Of a stretch of DNA of 64,000 nucleotides, positions 7,778-16,859 are shown piece after piece. The position numbers and the translations under genes were made by a program. Source of the DNA: Hyunsoonleella pacifica (GTDB lineage Bacteria; Bacteroidota; Bacteroidia; Flavobacteriales; Flavobacteriaceae); assembly GCF_004310335.1 (NCBI RefSeq), contig NZ_SIRS01000001.1, forward strand, positions 1 through 64,000, given 5' to 3'. A model generated the notes under the pieces. That model was given only the letters and a program-made list of their open reading frames with translations. It was not told the DNA's origin and ran no database searches. The first letter of the stretch is position 1, and each line of letters starts with the position of its first letter.

Positions 7778-8368
7778 TGGAATAATTCGAAAGGTAAGGT
7801 TAATTCTAGAACCAATTTGTCGCGTTGTTTTTGGAATTTGATGTAACCAGTTTTCTTGTGTAGATCCCTGCATTAACAAAACACTACCGTGTTTTAATGT
7901 AATTTTTTCCTTTAATGACTTGTCCTTTTTATGTTTAAAATGAAATGGACGTTCCTCACCAAAAGTTGCAGAAGCAATAACAGGTTTTTTACCTAATGAT
8001 TTTTCATCATCGGCATGCCAACCATTACTATCTTTTCCATCTCTGTATAGGTTAGCCAAACAACTTGTAAAATAGATACTTAACTCTGTTTCAATGACTG
8101 TTTTTATTTTTAGTATGTTACCATCAAATGGTCGGGGATACATAGTTATATTGCTATAAGAATAGGGTTCTTTATTTGTAGCAAAAAATGAAGTTAATCT
8201 AGGCTGGTCGTAGGTCTTTCCAAAAACTTTTATTTTGTCTTGTAGCCAGTTAATTTCAACTTTCAAGTTTTTGAAAAAAAAGTCAGCTTCTTTTTCGCTA
8301 AAAAAGTTAGGGTAATAGATTACATCAGCATCTTTCAAATTTAATTTTTTAGCATTTAATAAACGCAT
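7739..8368 (-). CDS. alkB: AlkB-like Fe(II)/2-oxoglutarate-dependent dioxygenase
   Basis: A 209-residue protein of the AlkB family, which repairs alkylated bases by oxidative demethylation (or acts on RNA or protein in some branches). Expected iron ligands are His118 and Asp120 in NGWHADDE and His176 in NWLHQIPK. The 2-oxoglutarate- and substrate-binding Arg residues are in GSRINLTFR (Arg188, Arg194). The homologous part ends at RINLTFRII, and about 13 extra residues (PQKNRVPSNPVLS) are encoded by DNA that forms a terminator hairpin for an opposite-strand transcript. The gene is divergent from the VanX-like gene. Confidence 0.9.
   Translation of the reverse strand: MRLLNAKKLNLKDADVIYYPNFFSEKEADFFFKNLKVEINWLQDKIKVFGKTYDQPRLTSFFATNKEPYSYSNITMYPRPFDGNILKIKTVIETELSIYFTSCLANLYRDGKDSNGWHADDEKSLGKKPVIASATFGEERPFHFKHKKDKSLKEKITLKHGSVLLMQGSTQENWLHQIPKTTRQIGSRINLTFRIIPQKNRVPSNPVLS
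7748..7777 (+). terminator. Strong + strand terminator of the candidate small RNA
   Basis: AACCGGGTT (7748-7756) pairs with AACTCGGTT (7763-7771) through one G-T wobble around a 6-base loop and runs into seven T residues at 7770-7776. It is inside the 3' coding end of alkB on the opposite strand. The T-tract is on the + strand only, so it serves a + strand transcript. Confidence 0.75.
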
Positions 8369-8406
8369 AGCTTTTATTTTCTAAATTAGCACAAATCGTT
8401 TTGCAA

Positions 8407-9072
8407 ATGAAGCAATATCTAGTTTTTTTGTTCTTACTACATGTTTTTTCAGGTCATAGTCAATTACCAGATGGATTCATATATGCTAATTCCTTAATTA
8501 CAGATCTAGAAGTAGAATTAAAGTATTTAGGAACTGATAATTTTGTTGGACAACCAATTGATGGTTATAATAATAACTGTCTCATTTTAACAGAGGAGAC
8601 CGTGGTTGCTTTAAAAAAAGTACAGAAAGAATTGAAAAAGCAAAATTTAGGTATTAAAGTATATGATGGCTATAGACCACAACGAGCCGTTAATCATTTT
8701 ATACGATGGGCTAGAGATTTAAATGATACTATAAATAAAGCTAAATTTTATCCTAATGTTAAGAAGAGCGATTTGTTTAAGGAAGAATATATAGCATCTA
8801 GATCGGGACATACAAAAGGTAGCACTGTTGATATTACTATCATAAATATAGAAACAAAACAAGAACTTGATATGGGCAGTATATTTGACTTCTTTGGGGT
8901 ACAGTCTTGGGTAAATTATAAAGACATTACAAAAGAGCAAAAGTTGAATAGAGAATTTTTACAAACCATAATGCTAAAACATGGCTTTAAAAACTATCCT
9001 AGAGAATGGTGGCATTTTACTTTAAAAGAAGAACCATTCCCTAATACATATTTTGATTTTCCAATAGAATAA
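8407..9072 (+). CDS. D-alanyl-D-alanine dipeptidase (VanX/DdpX family, M15)
   Basis: A 221-residue zinc peptidase with a signal peptide (MKQYLVFLFLLHVFSGHSQ), so periplasmic or exported. The VanX/DdpX hallmarks are present: VYDGYRPQRAV, the zinc motif SGHTKGSTVDIT (His and Asp ligands) and EWWHF (catalytic Glu, third ligand His). The family hydrolyses free D-Ala-D-Ala from peptidoglycan turnover; no vancomycin-resistance genes are near, so recycling is more likely than resistance. The ATG at 8407 is preferred over TTG 8401. A near-consensus -7 sequence (TCGTTTTG) ends just before the start, so the mRNA may be leaderless. Confidence 0.9.
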   Translation: MKQYLVFLFLLHVFSGHSQLPDGFIYANSLITDLEVELKYLGTDNFVGQPIDGYNNNCLILTEETVVALKKVQKELKKQNLGIKVYDGYRPQRAVNHFIRWARDLNDTINKAKFYPNVKKSDLFKEEYIASRSGHTKGSTVDITIINIETKQELDMGSIFDFFGVQSWVNYKDITKEQKLNREFLQTIMLKHGFKNYPREWWHFTLKEEPFPNTYFDFPIE

Positions 9073-9110
9073 AAAAAGAGTCTAAAAATTAATTTTTAGA
9101 CTCTTTTTTT
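9071..9110. terminator. 40-base perfect palindrome, bidirectional terminator
   Basis: Two 20-base arms (9071-9090 and 9091-9110) are exact reverse complements with no spacer. The core is GAGTCTAAAAATT, and the outer ends are A7 and T7. It sits between the convergent VanX-like and secA genes and overlaps the VanX-like stop codon. Confidence 0.88.
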
Positions 9111-9151
9111 ATTATTCTTCTGAATCCTTTTGGGGTTACAGAGATAATATA

Positions 9152-12100
9152 TTAATCCTCAACTAAAACCCAATCTCCTTTTGAAATTAAAGGTTCAGCT
9201 TGCTTATACTTCAAAGTTTTATTTTCTCCATTTAGTACGTGTTTAATAGTAACACGTTCATTACGTCCAATTTTTGGCCTATCACGAGTAATGGTTTCAA
9301 TAACTTGTTGTTGGCGTTGCATGTTTCCAGCAGCTCTATTTTGTGCAGAGCGTTCATCTAAATTAGGGATTTCCTCTTTAGATGTTTCAAACTTTTCACG
9401 TTTTCTAGTTCTAGCTTCTTGGATAGTATCTTGCGTTTCTTGAGGTAATTCTCCTTTAAATAAGAATGAAATTACATCTTTGTTAACATCATCAATCATA
9501 GCTTTAAATAATTCAAAAGCTTCAAACTTATAAATTAATAAAGGATCTTTTTGTTCGTGAACAGCTAATTGCACAGATTGCTTCAATTCATCCATTTTAC
9601 GGAGATGTGTTTTCCAAGCATCATCAATAATAGCAAGTGCAATATTTTTTTCAAAGTCAGTAATTAATTGCTTACCGTTAGTTTCATATGCTTTTTCTAA
9701 ATCGGTAACAACATTTAAACTTTTTACGCCGTCGGTAAAAGGCACTACAATACGCTTAAACTTATCTCGCTGATTTTCGTAAACATTTTTAATTACAGGA
9801 AATGCAATTTCAGCATTACGCTCCATTTTCTCACGATAGCTTTCAAAAGCAGTTTTATAGATTTTTGAAGTAATTTCTTGGGTTGATAGTTTCCCAAACT
9901 CTTCTTCTGAAATTGGAGAGCTCATTGAGAAATAACGAATCAATTCAAACTCAAAGTTTTTAAAGTCGTTGGCTCCTTTATTTGTTTCAGCTATACCTTC
10001 AGAAGTATCAAAAATCATGTTTGCTAAATCCACACGTAGACGTTCTCCATTCAGCGCATTATAACGACGTTTGTATACAACTTCACGTTGCGCATTCATT
10101 ACGTCATCATATTCTAAAAGTCTTTTACGAACTCCAAACTGATTTTCTTCAACTTTCTTTTGTGCACGCTCAATAGATTTAGAAATCATAGAATGCTGAA
10201 TTACTTCGCCTTCTTTTAATCCCATTTTATCCATCATTTTAGCAATACGTTCACTACCAAATAAACGCATTAAATTATCTTCTAGAGATACGTAGAACTG
10301 AGAGCTACCTACATCTCCTTGGCGACCAGCACGACCACGTAACTGACGATCTACACGACGTGAGTCATGGCGCTCAGTACCCACAATAGCTAAACCACCT
10401 GCAGCTTTTACTTCGTCACTTAATTTAATATCTGTACCACGACCAGCCATATTAGTTGCAATGGTTACCTGTCCAGATTTACCTGCCTGATCTACAATTT
10501 CAGCTTCTTTTTTATGCTGTTTTGCATTTAAGATGTTATGAGGAATTTTACGAATACTCAACATTTTACCAAGCAACTCTGAAATTTCTACCGAAGTAGT
10601 ACCAATCAATACTGGACGACCAGCATTGGATAATTTCGTAACTTCTTCAATTACGGCATTATATTTTTCACGTTTAGTTTTATAAACTAAATCTTCACGA
10701 TCATCACGAGCAATAGGACGGTTAGTTGGAATTTCAACCACATCTAATTTGTAAATTTCCCAGAATTCTCCTGCCTCTGTAACCGCAGTACCCGTCATAC
10801 CAGATAATTTACGATACATTCTAAAGTAATTTTGTAAAGTTACAGTAGCAAAAGTTTGTGTTGCATCTTCTATCTTAACATTCTCCTTCGCTTCTATTGC
10901 TTGGTGTAAACCATCAGAATAACGACGACCATCCATGATACGTCCTGTTTGTTCATCTACAATCATTACTTTATTATCCATAACCACATATTGTGTGTCT
11001 TTTTCAAATAAAGCATAAGCTTTTAGTAATTGATTTAGGGTATGTATACGCTCAGATTTTACACCAAATTCCTTAAATAGTTCTTCTTTAAGTTCAGCTT
11101 CTTTTTCTTTTTCAAGATTTTGCTCTTCAATTTTTGCAACTTCAACACCAATTTCTGGCATCACGAAAAAATCAGGGTCATCTTTACCAGAAATATATTC
11201 AATACCTTTATCCGTAAGCTCAATTTGATTGTTCTTTTCTTCTATTACATAATATAATTCCGCATCAATCTTATGCATTTCACGGTTGTTATCTTGCATG
11301 TAGAAGTTTTCAGTTTTTTGTAATAACTGTTTTACGCCTTCTTCAGACAAAAATTTAATTAAAGCTTTGTTTTTAGGCATACCACGGTATACACGTAATA
11401 GTTGGAAACCACCTTCTTTATTATCTCCTTCCTTAATTAATTTTTTCGCTTCAGCTAAAACACCAGTTAAATATTTACGTTGTACACCAACAATTTCATC
11501 AACTTTAGGTTTTAATTCATTAAACTCATGGCGATCTCCTTTTGGGATTGGACCTGAGATAATTAATGGTGTACGAGCATCATCAACTAAAACGGAATCC
11601 ACTTCATCTACAATAGCATAATGATGTGGGCGTTGTACCAAATCCTCAGGTGCATGCGACATGTTATCACGTAGGTAGTCAAAACCAAATTCATTATTAG
11701 TACCATAAGTAATATCAGCGTTATACGCTTTTCTCCTCGCAGCAGAATTTGGCTGATGATAATCTATACAATCTACACTCATACCATGAAACTCAAAAAT
11801 AGGAGCCATCCATGCACTATCACGTTTGGCAAGGTAGTCGTTAACTGTTACTAAGTGTACGCCTTTACCAGCAAGCGCATTTAGGTATACAGGTAGTGTA
11901 GCTACAAGGGTTTTACCCTCACCCGTTTGCATCTCTGCAATTTTACCTTGGTGTAATGCAATACCACCTATTAGCTGTACATCATAATGAATCATGTCCC
12001 AAGTAATAGGTTTTCCAGCTGCATCCCAAGAATTTGCCCAGGTAGCACTATCCCCATCTAGAGTTACATAAGTTTTCTCGCCAGATATGGTTCTGTCAAA

Positions 12101-12505
12101 CTCATTGGCTTTTACAGTAATTTGCGTATTATGTACAAAACGTTTAGCCGTTTCTTTAACTACAGCAAAAGCTTCTGGTAAAATATTATTTAATACCTCT
12201 TCAGTAACACTGTAGGCTTCATCACGAAGTTCATCAATTTTTTCATAAATATCTTCACGAGCATCTATATCTTCAGTTGTTTCGGCTTCTTCAGTAAGGT
12301 TAGAAATTTGCTCATTTATAGTAGATGTAGCTTCAGCAATTTTAGCCTTAAACTCAACAGTTTTACCTCTTAATTCATCGTGAGATAAGGCTTCAAGAGC
12401 ATTTTCAAATGTTTTAATTTTATCAACTAAAGGCGAAATAGCCTTTACATCTTGTTTCGATTTGTCTCCAACAAATACTTTTAAGACTGAATCTAAAAAA
12501 CCCAT
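9152..12505 (-). CDS. secA: Preprotein translocase ATPase SecA
   Basis: The ATPase motor that pushes preproteins through SecYEG. At 1117 residues it is longer than E. coli SecA (901), as is usual in Bacteroidota. Visible motifs are Walker A ([15 protein letters not shown]), the DEAD-like motif with [27 protein letters not shown] and [11 protein letters not shown]. The extra length lies mainly in an insertion between the DEVD motif and the INEQTGR-like [17 protein letters not shown], rich in Glu/Lys ([19 protein letters not shown]). The C terminus ([19 protein letters not shown]) lacks the Cys-rich zinc tail that binds SecB in proteobacteria. It appears monocistronic. Confidence 0.98.
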   Translation of the reverse strand: MGFLDSVLKVFVGDKSKQDVKAISPLVDKIKTFENALEALSHDELRGKTVEFKAKIAEATSTINEQISNLTEEAETTEDIDAREDIYEKIDELRDEAYSVTEEVLNNILPEAFAVVKETAKRFVHNTQITVKANEFDRTISGEKTYVTLDGDSATWANSWDAAGKPITWDMIHYDVQLIGGIALHQGKIAEMQTGEGKTLVATLPVYLNALAGKGVHLVTVNDYLAKRDSAWMAPIFEFHGMSVDCIDYHQPNSAARRKAYNADITYGTNNEFGFDYLRDNMSHAPEDLVQRPHHYAIVDEVDSVLVDDARTPLIISGPIPKGDRHEFNELKPKVDEIVGVQRKYLTGVLAEAKKLIKEGDNKEGGFQLLRVYRGMPKNKALIKFLSEEGVKQLLQKTENFYMQDNNREMHKIDAELYYVIEEKNNQIELTDKGIEYISGKDDPDFFVMPEIGVEVAKIEEQNLEKEKEAELKEELFKEFGVKSERIHTLNQLLKAYALFEKDTQYVVMDNKVMIVDEQTGRIMDGRRYSDGLHQAIEAKENVKIEDATQTFATVTLQNYFRMYRKLSGMTGTAVTEAGEFWEIYKLDVVEIPTNRPIARDDREDLVYKTKREKYNAVIEEVTKLSNAGRPVLIGTTSVEISELLGKMLSIRKIPHNILNAKQHKKEAEIVDQAGKSGQVTIATNMAGRGTDIKLSDEVKAAGGLAIVGTERHDSRRVDRQLRGRAGRQGDVGSSQFYVSLEDNLMRLFGSERIAKMMDKMGLKEGEVIQHSMISKSIERAQKKVEENQFGVRKRLLEYDDVMNAQREVVYKRRYNALNGERLRVDLANMIFDTSEGIAETNKGANDFKNFEFELIRYFSMSSPISEEEFGKLSTQEITSKIYKTAFESYREKMERNAEIAFPVIKNVYENQRDKFKRIVVPFTDGVKSLNVVTDLEKAYETNGKQLITDFEKNIALAIIDDAWKTHLRKMDELKQSVQLAVHEQKDPLLIYKFEAFELFKAMIDDVNKDVISFLFKGELPQETQDTIQEARTRKREKFETSKEEIPNLDERSAQNRAAGNMQRQQQVIETITRDRPKIGRNERVTIKHVLNGENKTLKYKQAEPLISKGDWVLVED

Positions 12506-12579
12506 ATTATATGTTTTTATATTTTAACTAGGTTAACCCTAGGTTTTATCATTTTAATACGCGCTTTAAAAGCGACTTT

Positions 12580-12587
12580 CAAAGATA
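12580..12587 (-). promoter_or_regulatory. Candidate -7 box for secA
   Basis: On the minus strand TATCTTTG matches TAnnTTTG exactly, about 75 bases upstream of the secA ATG. No TTG is found at the usual 19-base spacing, so this is partial support for a secA promoter with a leader of about 70 nt. Confidence 0.4.
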
Positions 12588-12620
12588 CATTTTGTAATAC
12601 TTTTTTTTGCGGTAAAGGAC

Positions 12621-12650
12621 AAAAAAAAAGCCTCAAATCGAGACTTTTTA
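12621..12650 (-). terminator. Terminator after the DUF2795 gene
   Basis: Read on the minus strand: AAGTCTC, a 5-base loop, GAGGCTT (one wobble), then a run of T. It lies 22 bases after the DUF2795 stop codon and ahead of the secA promoter. Confidence 0.7.
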
Positions 12651-12671
12651 ACGGTTCTTTATGCTTTATTT

Positions 12672-12893
12672 CTAATATTCATCTTCATTCCAAAGATAAT
12701 CTTCATCAGTTGGATAATCTGACCAGATTTCTTCGATAGAATCATAAGAATCACCCTCATCTTCAATAGACTGTAGGTTTTCCACAACCTCTAAAGGCGC
12801 ACCAGTTCTAATGGCGTAATCTATCAATTCGTCTTTGGTGGCTGGCCAAGGTGCATCACTCAAATATGATGCTAGTTCTAATGTCCAATACAT
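12672..12893 (-). CDS. DUF2795 domain small acidic protein
   Basis: 73 residues from the ATG at 12893 (MYWTLELASYLSDAPWPATK). The N-terminal part is the DUF2795 helical fold (ELIDYAIRTGAPLEVVENL) and the C-terminal third is very acidic and Tyr-rich (SIEEIWSDYPTDEDYLWNED). Proteins of this type are near-invariant across Flavobacteriaceae, but their role is unknown. An upstream ATG at 12917 would add eight residues and would start before the transcript predicted from the promoter at 12915-12944, so 12893 is preferred. It is monocistronic, with its own promoter and terminator. Confidence 0.88.
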   Translation of the reverse strand: MYWTLELASYLSDAPWPATKDELIDYAIRTGAPLEVVENLQSIEDEGDSYDSIEEIWSDYPTDEDYLWNEDEY

Positions 12894-12914
12894 TTCTTTC
12901 TGTTTAATTTTTTG

Positions 12915-12944
12915 CAAAAATAATTTTTTAGTTTAAACACGCAA
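12915..12944 (-). promoter_or_regulatory. Complete -33/-7 promoter of the DUF2795 gene
   Basis: On the minus strand TTG (12944-12942), exactly 19 bases, then TATTTTTG (12922-12915). This is the best match to the flavobacterial TTG-N17-23-TAnnTTTG promoter in the window. Transcription should start about 10-15 bases upstream of the ATG at 12893. Confidence 0.65.
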
Positions 12945-13011
12945 GAAAAAAGTGAATTAATTAATCATTAATTAAAAGAACGTATCTCTTTGTACTCAAA
13001 AACAGTCGAAA

Positions 13012-13242
13012 TTATTCTTGCGATGTTAATAATAACGCAACATACAGCATTTTTGTAATTTTCTTTTGGATGTTATGACAAGGATCAAGCCTATTTGTCA
13101 TCAGACAGGCTTTCTGCAGTCGTTCTCTATGAGGAACTCCAAAATACTTAATCCATAACACAAAGTCAATTACATCTTCTACCGTAGCTTTTGGATTAAA
13201 TAAAGATGTTTTACGTCTTTTCAGGAATCCATTTAATTTCAT
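13012..13242 (-). CDS. Small hypothetical protein overlapping the adenosyltransferase 3' end
   Basis: 76 residues from the ATG at 13242 (MKLNGFLKRRKTSLFNPKAT), overlapping the end of the cobalamin adenosyltransferase gene by about 32 bases in another frame. Its sequence looks protein-like (EDVIDFVLWIKYFGVPHRERL, then KKITKMLYVALLLTS), with two Cys and a basic N terminus, but I recognise no family. The tight overlap suggests translational coupling. The frame also opens further upstream (13281). It is a plausible but unproven gene. Confidence 0.45.
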   Translation of the reverse strand: MKLNGFLKRRKTSLFNPKATVEDVIDFVLWIKYFGVPHRERLQKACLMTNRLDPCHNIQKKITKMLYVALLLTSQE

Positions 13243-13783
13243 TTGCTTGTAAATCGTGTGACAATTTCCGTGCCAATACAAAAAGATAGTCAGAAAGACG
13301 GTTTAGGTACTTTAACGCATTAGCTTCAAAAGGATCAAGTTCGTTTAACGCAGAAGCTAATCGCTCTGCACGTCTGCATACACAACGTGCTATATGACAG
13401 AATGACACTGTTTGATGTCCTCCTGGTAATACAAAATGCGTCATAGGGGGTAATGCATCATTCATGGTATCCATTTCTTCTTCTAGAAGTTCTACATCAG
13501 CACTTGTAATCTTTTCGATATTTAAACGCTCTTTACCATTTTTTAAAACAGCTTTTTCAGGATCAGTAGCCAAGATAGCGCCAACTGTAAAAAGTTTATT
13601 TTGAATATGAGTTAATATGTTTTTGTGATGACCATCAATCTCTTGGTCTCTAATTAAACCTATATGGCTGTTTAGTTCATCAACAGTACCGTAGCTATCA
13701 ATTCTAATATGATGTTTTGGTACGCGGGTGCCTCCAAATAGAGCAGTAGTACCTTTATCTCCTGTTTTTGTGTAAATTTTCAT
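13211..13783 (-). CDS. Cob(I)yrinic acid a,c-diamide adenosyltransferase, PduO type
   Basis: 190 residues. The enzyme transfers the adenosyl group of ATP to Co(I) corrinoid to form the B12 coenzyme. The N-terminal ATP-binding loop MKIYTKTGDKGTTALFGGTRV, the VDELNSHIGLIRD segment and the C-terminal CRRAERLASAL and LNRLSDYLFVLAR helices are typical of the PduO/MMAB family, which forms trimers. No cobalamin biosynthesis genes are adjacent, so a role in using or salvaging B12 is likely. A small membrane-protein frame lies upstream. Confidence 0.95.
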   Translation of the reverse strand: MKIYTKTGDKGTTALFGGTRVPKHHIRIDSYGTVDELNSHIGLIRDQEIDGHHKNILTHIQNKLFTVGAILATDPEKAVLKNGKERLNIEKITSADVELLEEEMDTMNDALPPMTHFVLPGGHQTVSFCHIARCVCRRAERLASALNELDPFEANALKYLNRLSDYLFVLARKLSHDLQANEIKWIPEKT

Positions 13784-13803
13784 TTTTCTCTAAATTTTAA
13801 AGG

Positions 13804-13932
13804 CTATCGTTTTCTCATTGAATTTTTTCTAAACATAGAATTTCTATGTTTCATTTCTCTTCTTCTACTTAGGCGACTTGAAATTGTTTTAATTAACAAG
13901 AAAATCCCTAAAAGAATAAGAATAGATGCCAT
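13804..13932 (-). CDS. Possible 42-residue single-membrane-segment protein
   Basis: From the ATG at 13932: MASILILLGIFLLIKTIS then a strongly basic tail (SRLSRRREMKHRNSMFRKN). One hydrophobic helix followed by positive charge predicts an inner-membrane protein with a cytosolic tail. It lies 20 bases upstream of the adenosyltransferase gene on the same strand and could be co-transcribed with it. No family is recognised, and such short frames can arise by chance. Confidence 0.35.
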   Translation of the reverse strand: MASILILLGIFLLIKTISSRLSRRREMKHRNSMFRKNSMRKR

Positions 13933-13989
13933 TAAATATTTTTGTTTTAAAGTTAAGTAATTTAGAAACGTTTTTATGAGAAAAACATC

Positions 13990-13997
13990 TACATTTG
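13990..13997 (+). promoter_or_regulatory. -7 box for the OmpA-family gene
   Basis: TACATTTG matches TAnnTTTG exactly, 29 bases before the ATG at 14027. It lies downstream of an alternative upstream start at 13976, so it supports 14027 as the real start. No TTG is seen at 19-base spacing. Confidence 0.45.
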
Positions 13998-14026
13998 TTA
14001 TTGTAGCTATAAACAAACATTATTAC

Positions 14027-16027
14027 ATGAAGAATAATTTACTCTTTTTGTTTTTTGTCTCTCTTTGTTTATGTGTTAAATCACAGTCTTACATTGGTTT
14101 TTTAACCGACAATTACAGTGGTGTACATGGTGTAATTTCAAACCCAGCAAGTATAGTAGATTCACGATATAAACTAGATATTAATATAGCTGGTGTTAGC
14201 GCTTTTTTGGGGAACAATTATTATGGCGTGCATGTTTTTGACGCCCTTAAGGAAGGCTATAGTTTCGATGTAGAGGCAAAAACCTTCCCTGCTTCTAATA
14301 ATGGAGGAATGGCAAATTTAGATGTGCTTGGTCCCTCGTTTATGTTTAACCTTTCAGAAAAAAGTTCAATTTCAATTTTCACAAGAGGTAGATTTTTTGC
14401 AAATGTAAATGATGTTAATGGTGCTTCATTAGTATCAATTGATGATGACACAACTGATGACTTTAATTTGAATGAAGGTACTATTAGTGCTTTAACCCAT
14501 GCTTGGTCAGAATTAGGGGTAACGTATGCCCAAGTTATATTAAATAGAAAGCACAATTTTTTAAAAGGAGGTTTCTCTTTAAAATATTTAAAAGGTTTGG
14601 GGAGCTCTTATGTTGTAGGTAGTGATATCTTGGTAAATTATGATGCCGATGGTACAGATTTAGGTGGAGGGGAAACCACAGGTAGCATATCATCAACAGG
14701 GTTTGTAAATTATGCAAGATTTGATGAATTCGACTCTGATAATTACGATTATAAAGCACCAAGTGATGCATCAGGTTTTGGGATCGATTTAGGTTTTATC
14801 TACGAATGGAGGCCAAATTATAAAGATTACAAGTCTATAAATTCAGGGTATAGCTATAGGGATATTAATAAATACAAGCTAAAAATAGGATTTTCTATTA
14901 CAGATATTGGAAATATAAATTATAAAAAAGGTATAAGAGAAGGATATAGTATTGCAAATCCCAATGTTAGTGAAGAAGACTATGATAATGCAGCAGATTT
15001 AGGTAATTTTTTAAATAACTTTTACACCCAAACAGATGCAACTACTGGCTATATTGTAGATTTACCTACTGCTGTGCATTTAAATATAGATTGGAATTTA
15101 AATCAAAAATGGTATTTAAATTTCAATACGGACTACTCATTGATGTCTAAAGAAAGAAGAACTGCAAATTTTATTTCTAATACCTTTTCGTTAACACCAA
15201 GATATGAGAGTAAATGGTTTAGTTTTTATTTGCCTTTTAGTGTTATAGAAACTAATGGGTTTAGAGTTGGAGCTGGTTTTAGGGCTGGTCCTTTATATAT
15301 GGGGTCAGGTTCTGTAATTTCTGCATTTTCAAGTGATAAAAACAAACAAGCAGATGTTTATGCTGGGTTAAAAATTCCTTTTTATTATGGAAAACCAAAA
15401 GATAAAGATGGTGATGGTATAAAGGATAATGACGATGAATGTCCTGAAGAAGTAGGGCCTATCGAGAATAAGGGTTGCCCTTATACGGATAAGGATGGAG
15501 ATGGTATTTTGGATAATGAGGATGAATGTCCAGAGGAGGAAGGGCCACGAGAGAATAAAGGTTGTCCTTGGAAAGACTCAGATAGAGATGGAGTCTTAGA
15601 TAAAGATGATAAATGTGTATTTGAGGCAGGCACGATTCCAAATAAAGGTTGTCCTGAAGAAGAAGTAACTCAAGAGCTACAAGCCACATTAAATGCCTTT
15701 GCAAGAACTATTTTATTTGATTCTGGAACAGCCAAAATAAAAGAGGAATCTAACGAAGTACTTTTAGAAATCGTAATTATTTTAAAAGACCATCCAAGTG
15801 CTGGTTTTACTATTGAAGGACATACAGATAGTACAGGGGGAGAAGATTTGAATAGAGAATTATCAGAATTAAGGGCAAATGCTGTAAAAGACTTTTTAGT
15901 TAAAAATGGTATTGATGCTAATAGGTTATTAACTGTTGGTTATGGAGAAAGTAAGCCAATCTTTAGTAATATAACGCCTTATGGTAGATCAAGGAATAGA
16001 AGGGTTGAAATTAATTTGATTGATTAA
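14027..16027 (+). CDS. OmpA-family outer-membrane protein with thrombospondin type 3 repeats
   Basis: 666 residues from the ATG at 14027 (signal peptide MKNNLLFLFFVSLCLCVKSQ). The first ~440 residues form a predicted outer-membrane beta-barrel of the DUF5723 type. Three calcium-binding thrombospondin-type-3 repeats follow (DKDGDGIKDNDDECPEE, DKDGDGILDNEDECPEEE, DSDRDGVLDKDDKC). The C terminus is an OmpA peptidoglycan-binding domain (ILFDSGTAKIKEES, EGHTDSTGGEDLNRELSELR, GRSRNRRVEI). It probably links the outer membrane to the cell wall. An antisense frame over the repeats is a shadow. Confidence 0.9.
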   Translation: MKNNLLFLFFVSLCLCVKSQSYIGFLTDNYSGVHGVISNPASIVDSRYKLDINIAGVSAFLGNNYYGVHVFDALKEGYSFDVEAKTFPASNNGGMANLDVLGPSFMFNLSEKSSISIFTRGRFFANVNDVNGASLVSIDDDTTDDFNLNEGTISALTHAWSELGVTYAQVILNRKHNFLKGGFSLKYLKGLGSSYVVGSDILVNYDADGTDLGGGETTGSISSTGFVNYARFDEFDSDNYDYKAPSDASGFGIDLGFIYEWRPNYKDYKSINSGYSYRDINKYKLKIGFSITDIGNINYKKGIREGYSIANPNVSEEDYDNAADLGNFLNNFYTQTDATTGYIVDLPTAVHLNIDWNLNQKWYLNFNTDYSLMSKERRTANFISNTFSLTPRYESKWFSFYLPFSVIETNGFRVGAGFRAGPLYMGSGSVISAFSSDKNKQADVYAGLKIPFYYGKPKDKDGDGIKDNDDECPEEVGPIENKGCPYTDKDGDGILDNEDECPEEEGPRENKGCPWKDSDRDGVLDKDDKCVFEAGTIPNKGCPEEEVTQELQATLNAFARTILFDSGTAKIKEESNEVLLEIVIILKDHPSAGFTIEGHTDSTGGEDLNRELSELRANAVKDFLVKNGIDANRLLTVGYGESKPIFSNITPYGRSRNRRVEINLID

Positions 16028-16046
16028 AATACGAAAGCTTAATATT

Positions 16047-16820
16047 TTACACCCTAATTTTAAAATGCTCTTTGGCTTGTTCTTTTCTAAAAAAGACCAT
16101 GCCCCAGTGAAAAGTATCAATAGTTACAGTTACTTTTGGATGTTGTTTAATAGCTTCCCAAGCTTCAGTCATATCTTTAGACCAATAAATATCATCAAAA
16201 ATAAAAAGAGAATTATTGTGGGCTTTTGGGAGTAATTTTTCAAAATAATCCAATGTAGCTTGTTTTGTATGGTTACCATCAAAGAATATTAAATCAAAAC
16301 TGTCTTTTTTTAATTTAAGTAATACTTTTGAAAACTCGCTACACAAAAGTTCAATATTATCTAGTTGTTGTAGTACAAATTCATTTTTACTGTATTTAAA
16401 AATTCCTGGACACCCCTCAATAGTAATAATTTGTGAATTAGGATTTGCTAAACTTAAAGCTTGTGTTGCAAAACCTAGAGATGTACCAAGTTCTAATATT
16501 TGTTTAGGTTTAAAATATTTGGCAATTCTAAAAAGCAGTTTTGCATTTTTTTTTGAAATGGAAACATGCTTTACAATCTCTGAGACCTTTCTAGATTTAG
16601 AGTTTAGTTTTACACTTCCAGCTCCAAAATCAGTAATGTTAATTTGATGTTTTACATGTTTTAAGCGACTTCTATAGTTTTTAATATTTAAATACTCAAA
16701 ATACTTGGTTTTATCATAAAAGCATTTAGTAACCAAATCGTATACAAAAGGGGAGTGTACACCATGTTGATTTGTAGATTTAAGCAGAAACTTTATGTAT
16801 TGTTTAGCTTGATAGAGCAT
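16047..16820 (-). CDS. Class I SAM-dependent methyltransferase (O-methyltransferase-like)
   Basis: 257 residues, cytosolic. A Rossmann SAM-binding motif is clear (ILELGTSLGFATQALSLA), followed by the acidic ribose-binding residue (IITIEGCPGIF), a FDLIFFDGNHTK segment and FIFDDIYWSKDM, as in catechol-O-methyltransferase-like enzymes. The N-terminal ~75 residues (HGVHSPFVYDLVTKCFY) are typical of a Bacteroidota subgroup. The substrate is unknown. It lies 39 bases after the ABC-F gene on the same strand and is probably co-transcribed with it. Confidence 0.82.
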   Translation of the reverse strand: MLYQAKQYIKFLLKSTNQHGVHSPFVYDLVTKCFYDKTKYFEYLNIKNYRSRLKHVKHQINITDFGAGSVKLNSKSRKVSEIVKHVSISKKNAKLLFRIAKYFKPKQILELGTSLGFATQALSLANPNSQIITIEGCPGIFKYSKNEFVLQQLDNIELLCSEFSKVLLKLKKDSFDLIFFDGNHTKQATLDYFEKLLPKAHNNSLFIFDDIYWSKDMTEAWEAIKQHPKVTVTIDTFHWGMVFFRKEQAKEHFKIRV

Positions 16821-16859
16821 ACTTTTAAGTACAGGGTTTAAGGTGTCTTTGCTAAAAAA

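Noticed and set aside
8407-9072. Vancomycin-resistance vanX cluster
   Set aside because: No vanH, vanA or two-component regulator genes accompany it, and it has a signal peptide, unlike cytosolic resistance VanX.
13976-14026. Extended start of the OmpA-family gene
   Set aside because: An exact -7 promoter box lies downstream of it, and the signal peptide starts at the 14027 ATG.
14535-15704. Antisense frames rich in His, Leu and Tyr opposite the OmpA-family gene
   Set aside because: They are shadows of the Asp/Gly-rich calcium-binding repeats and beta-strands on the coding strand.
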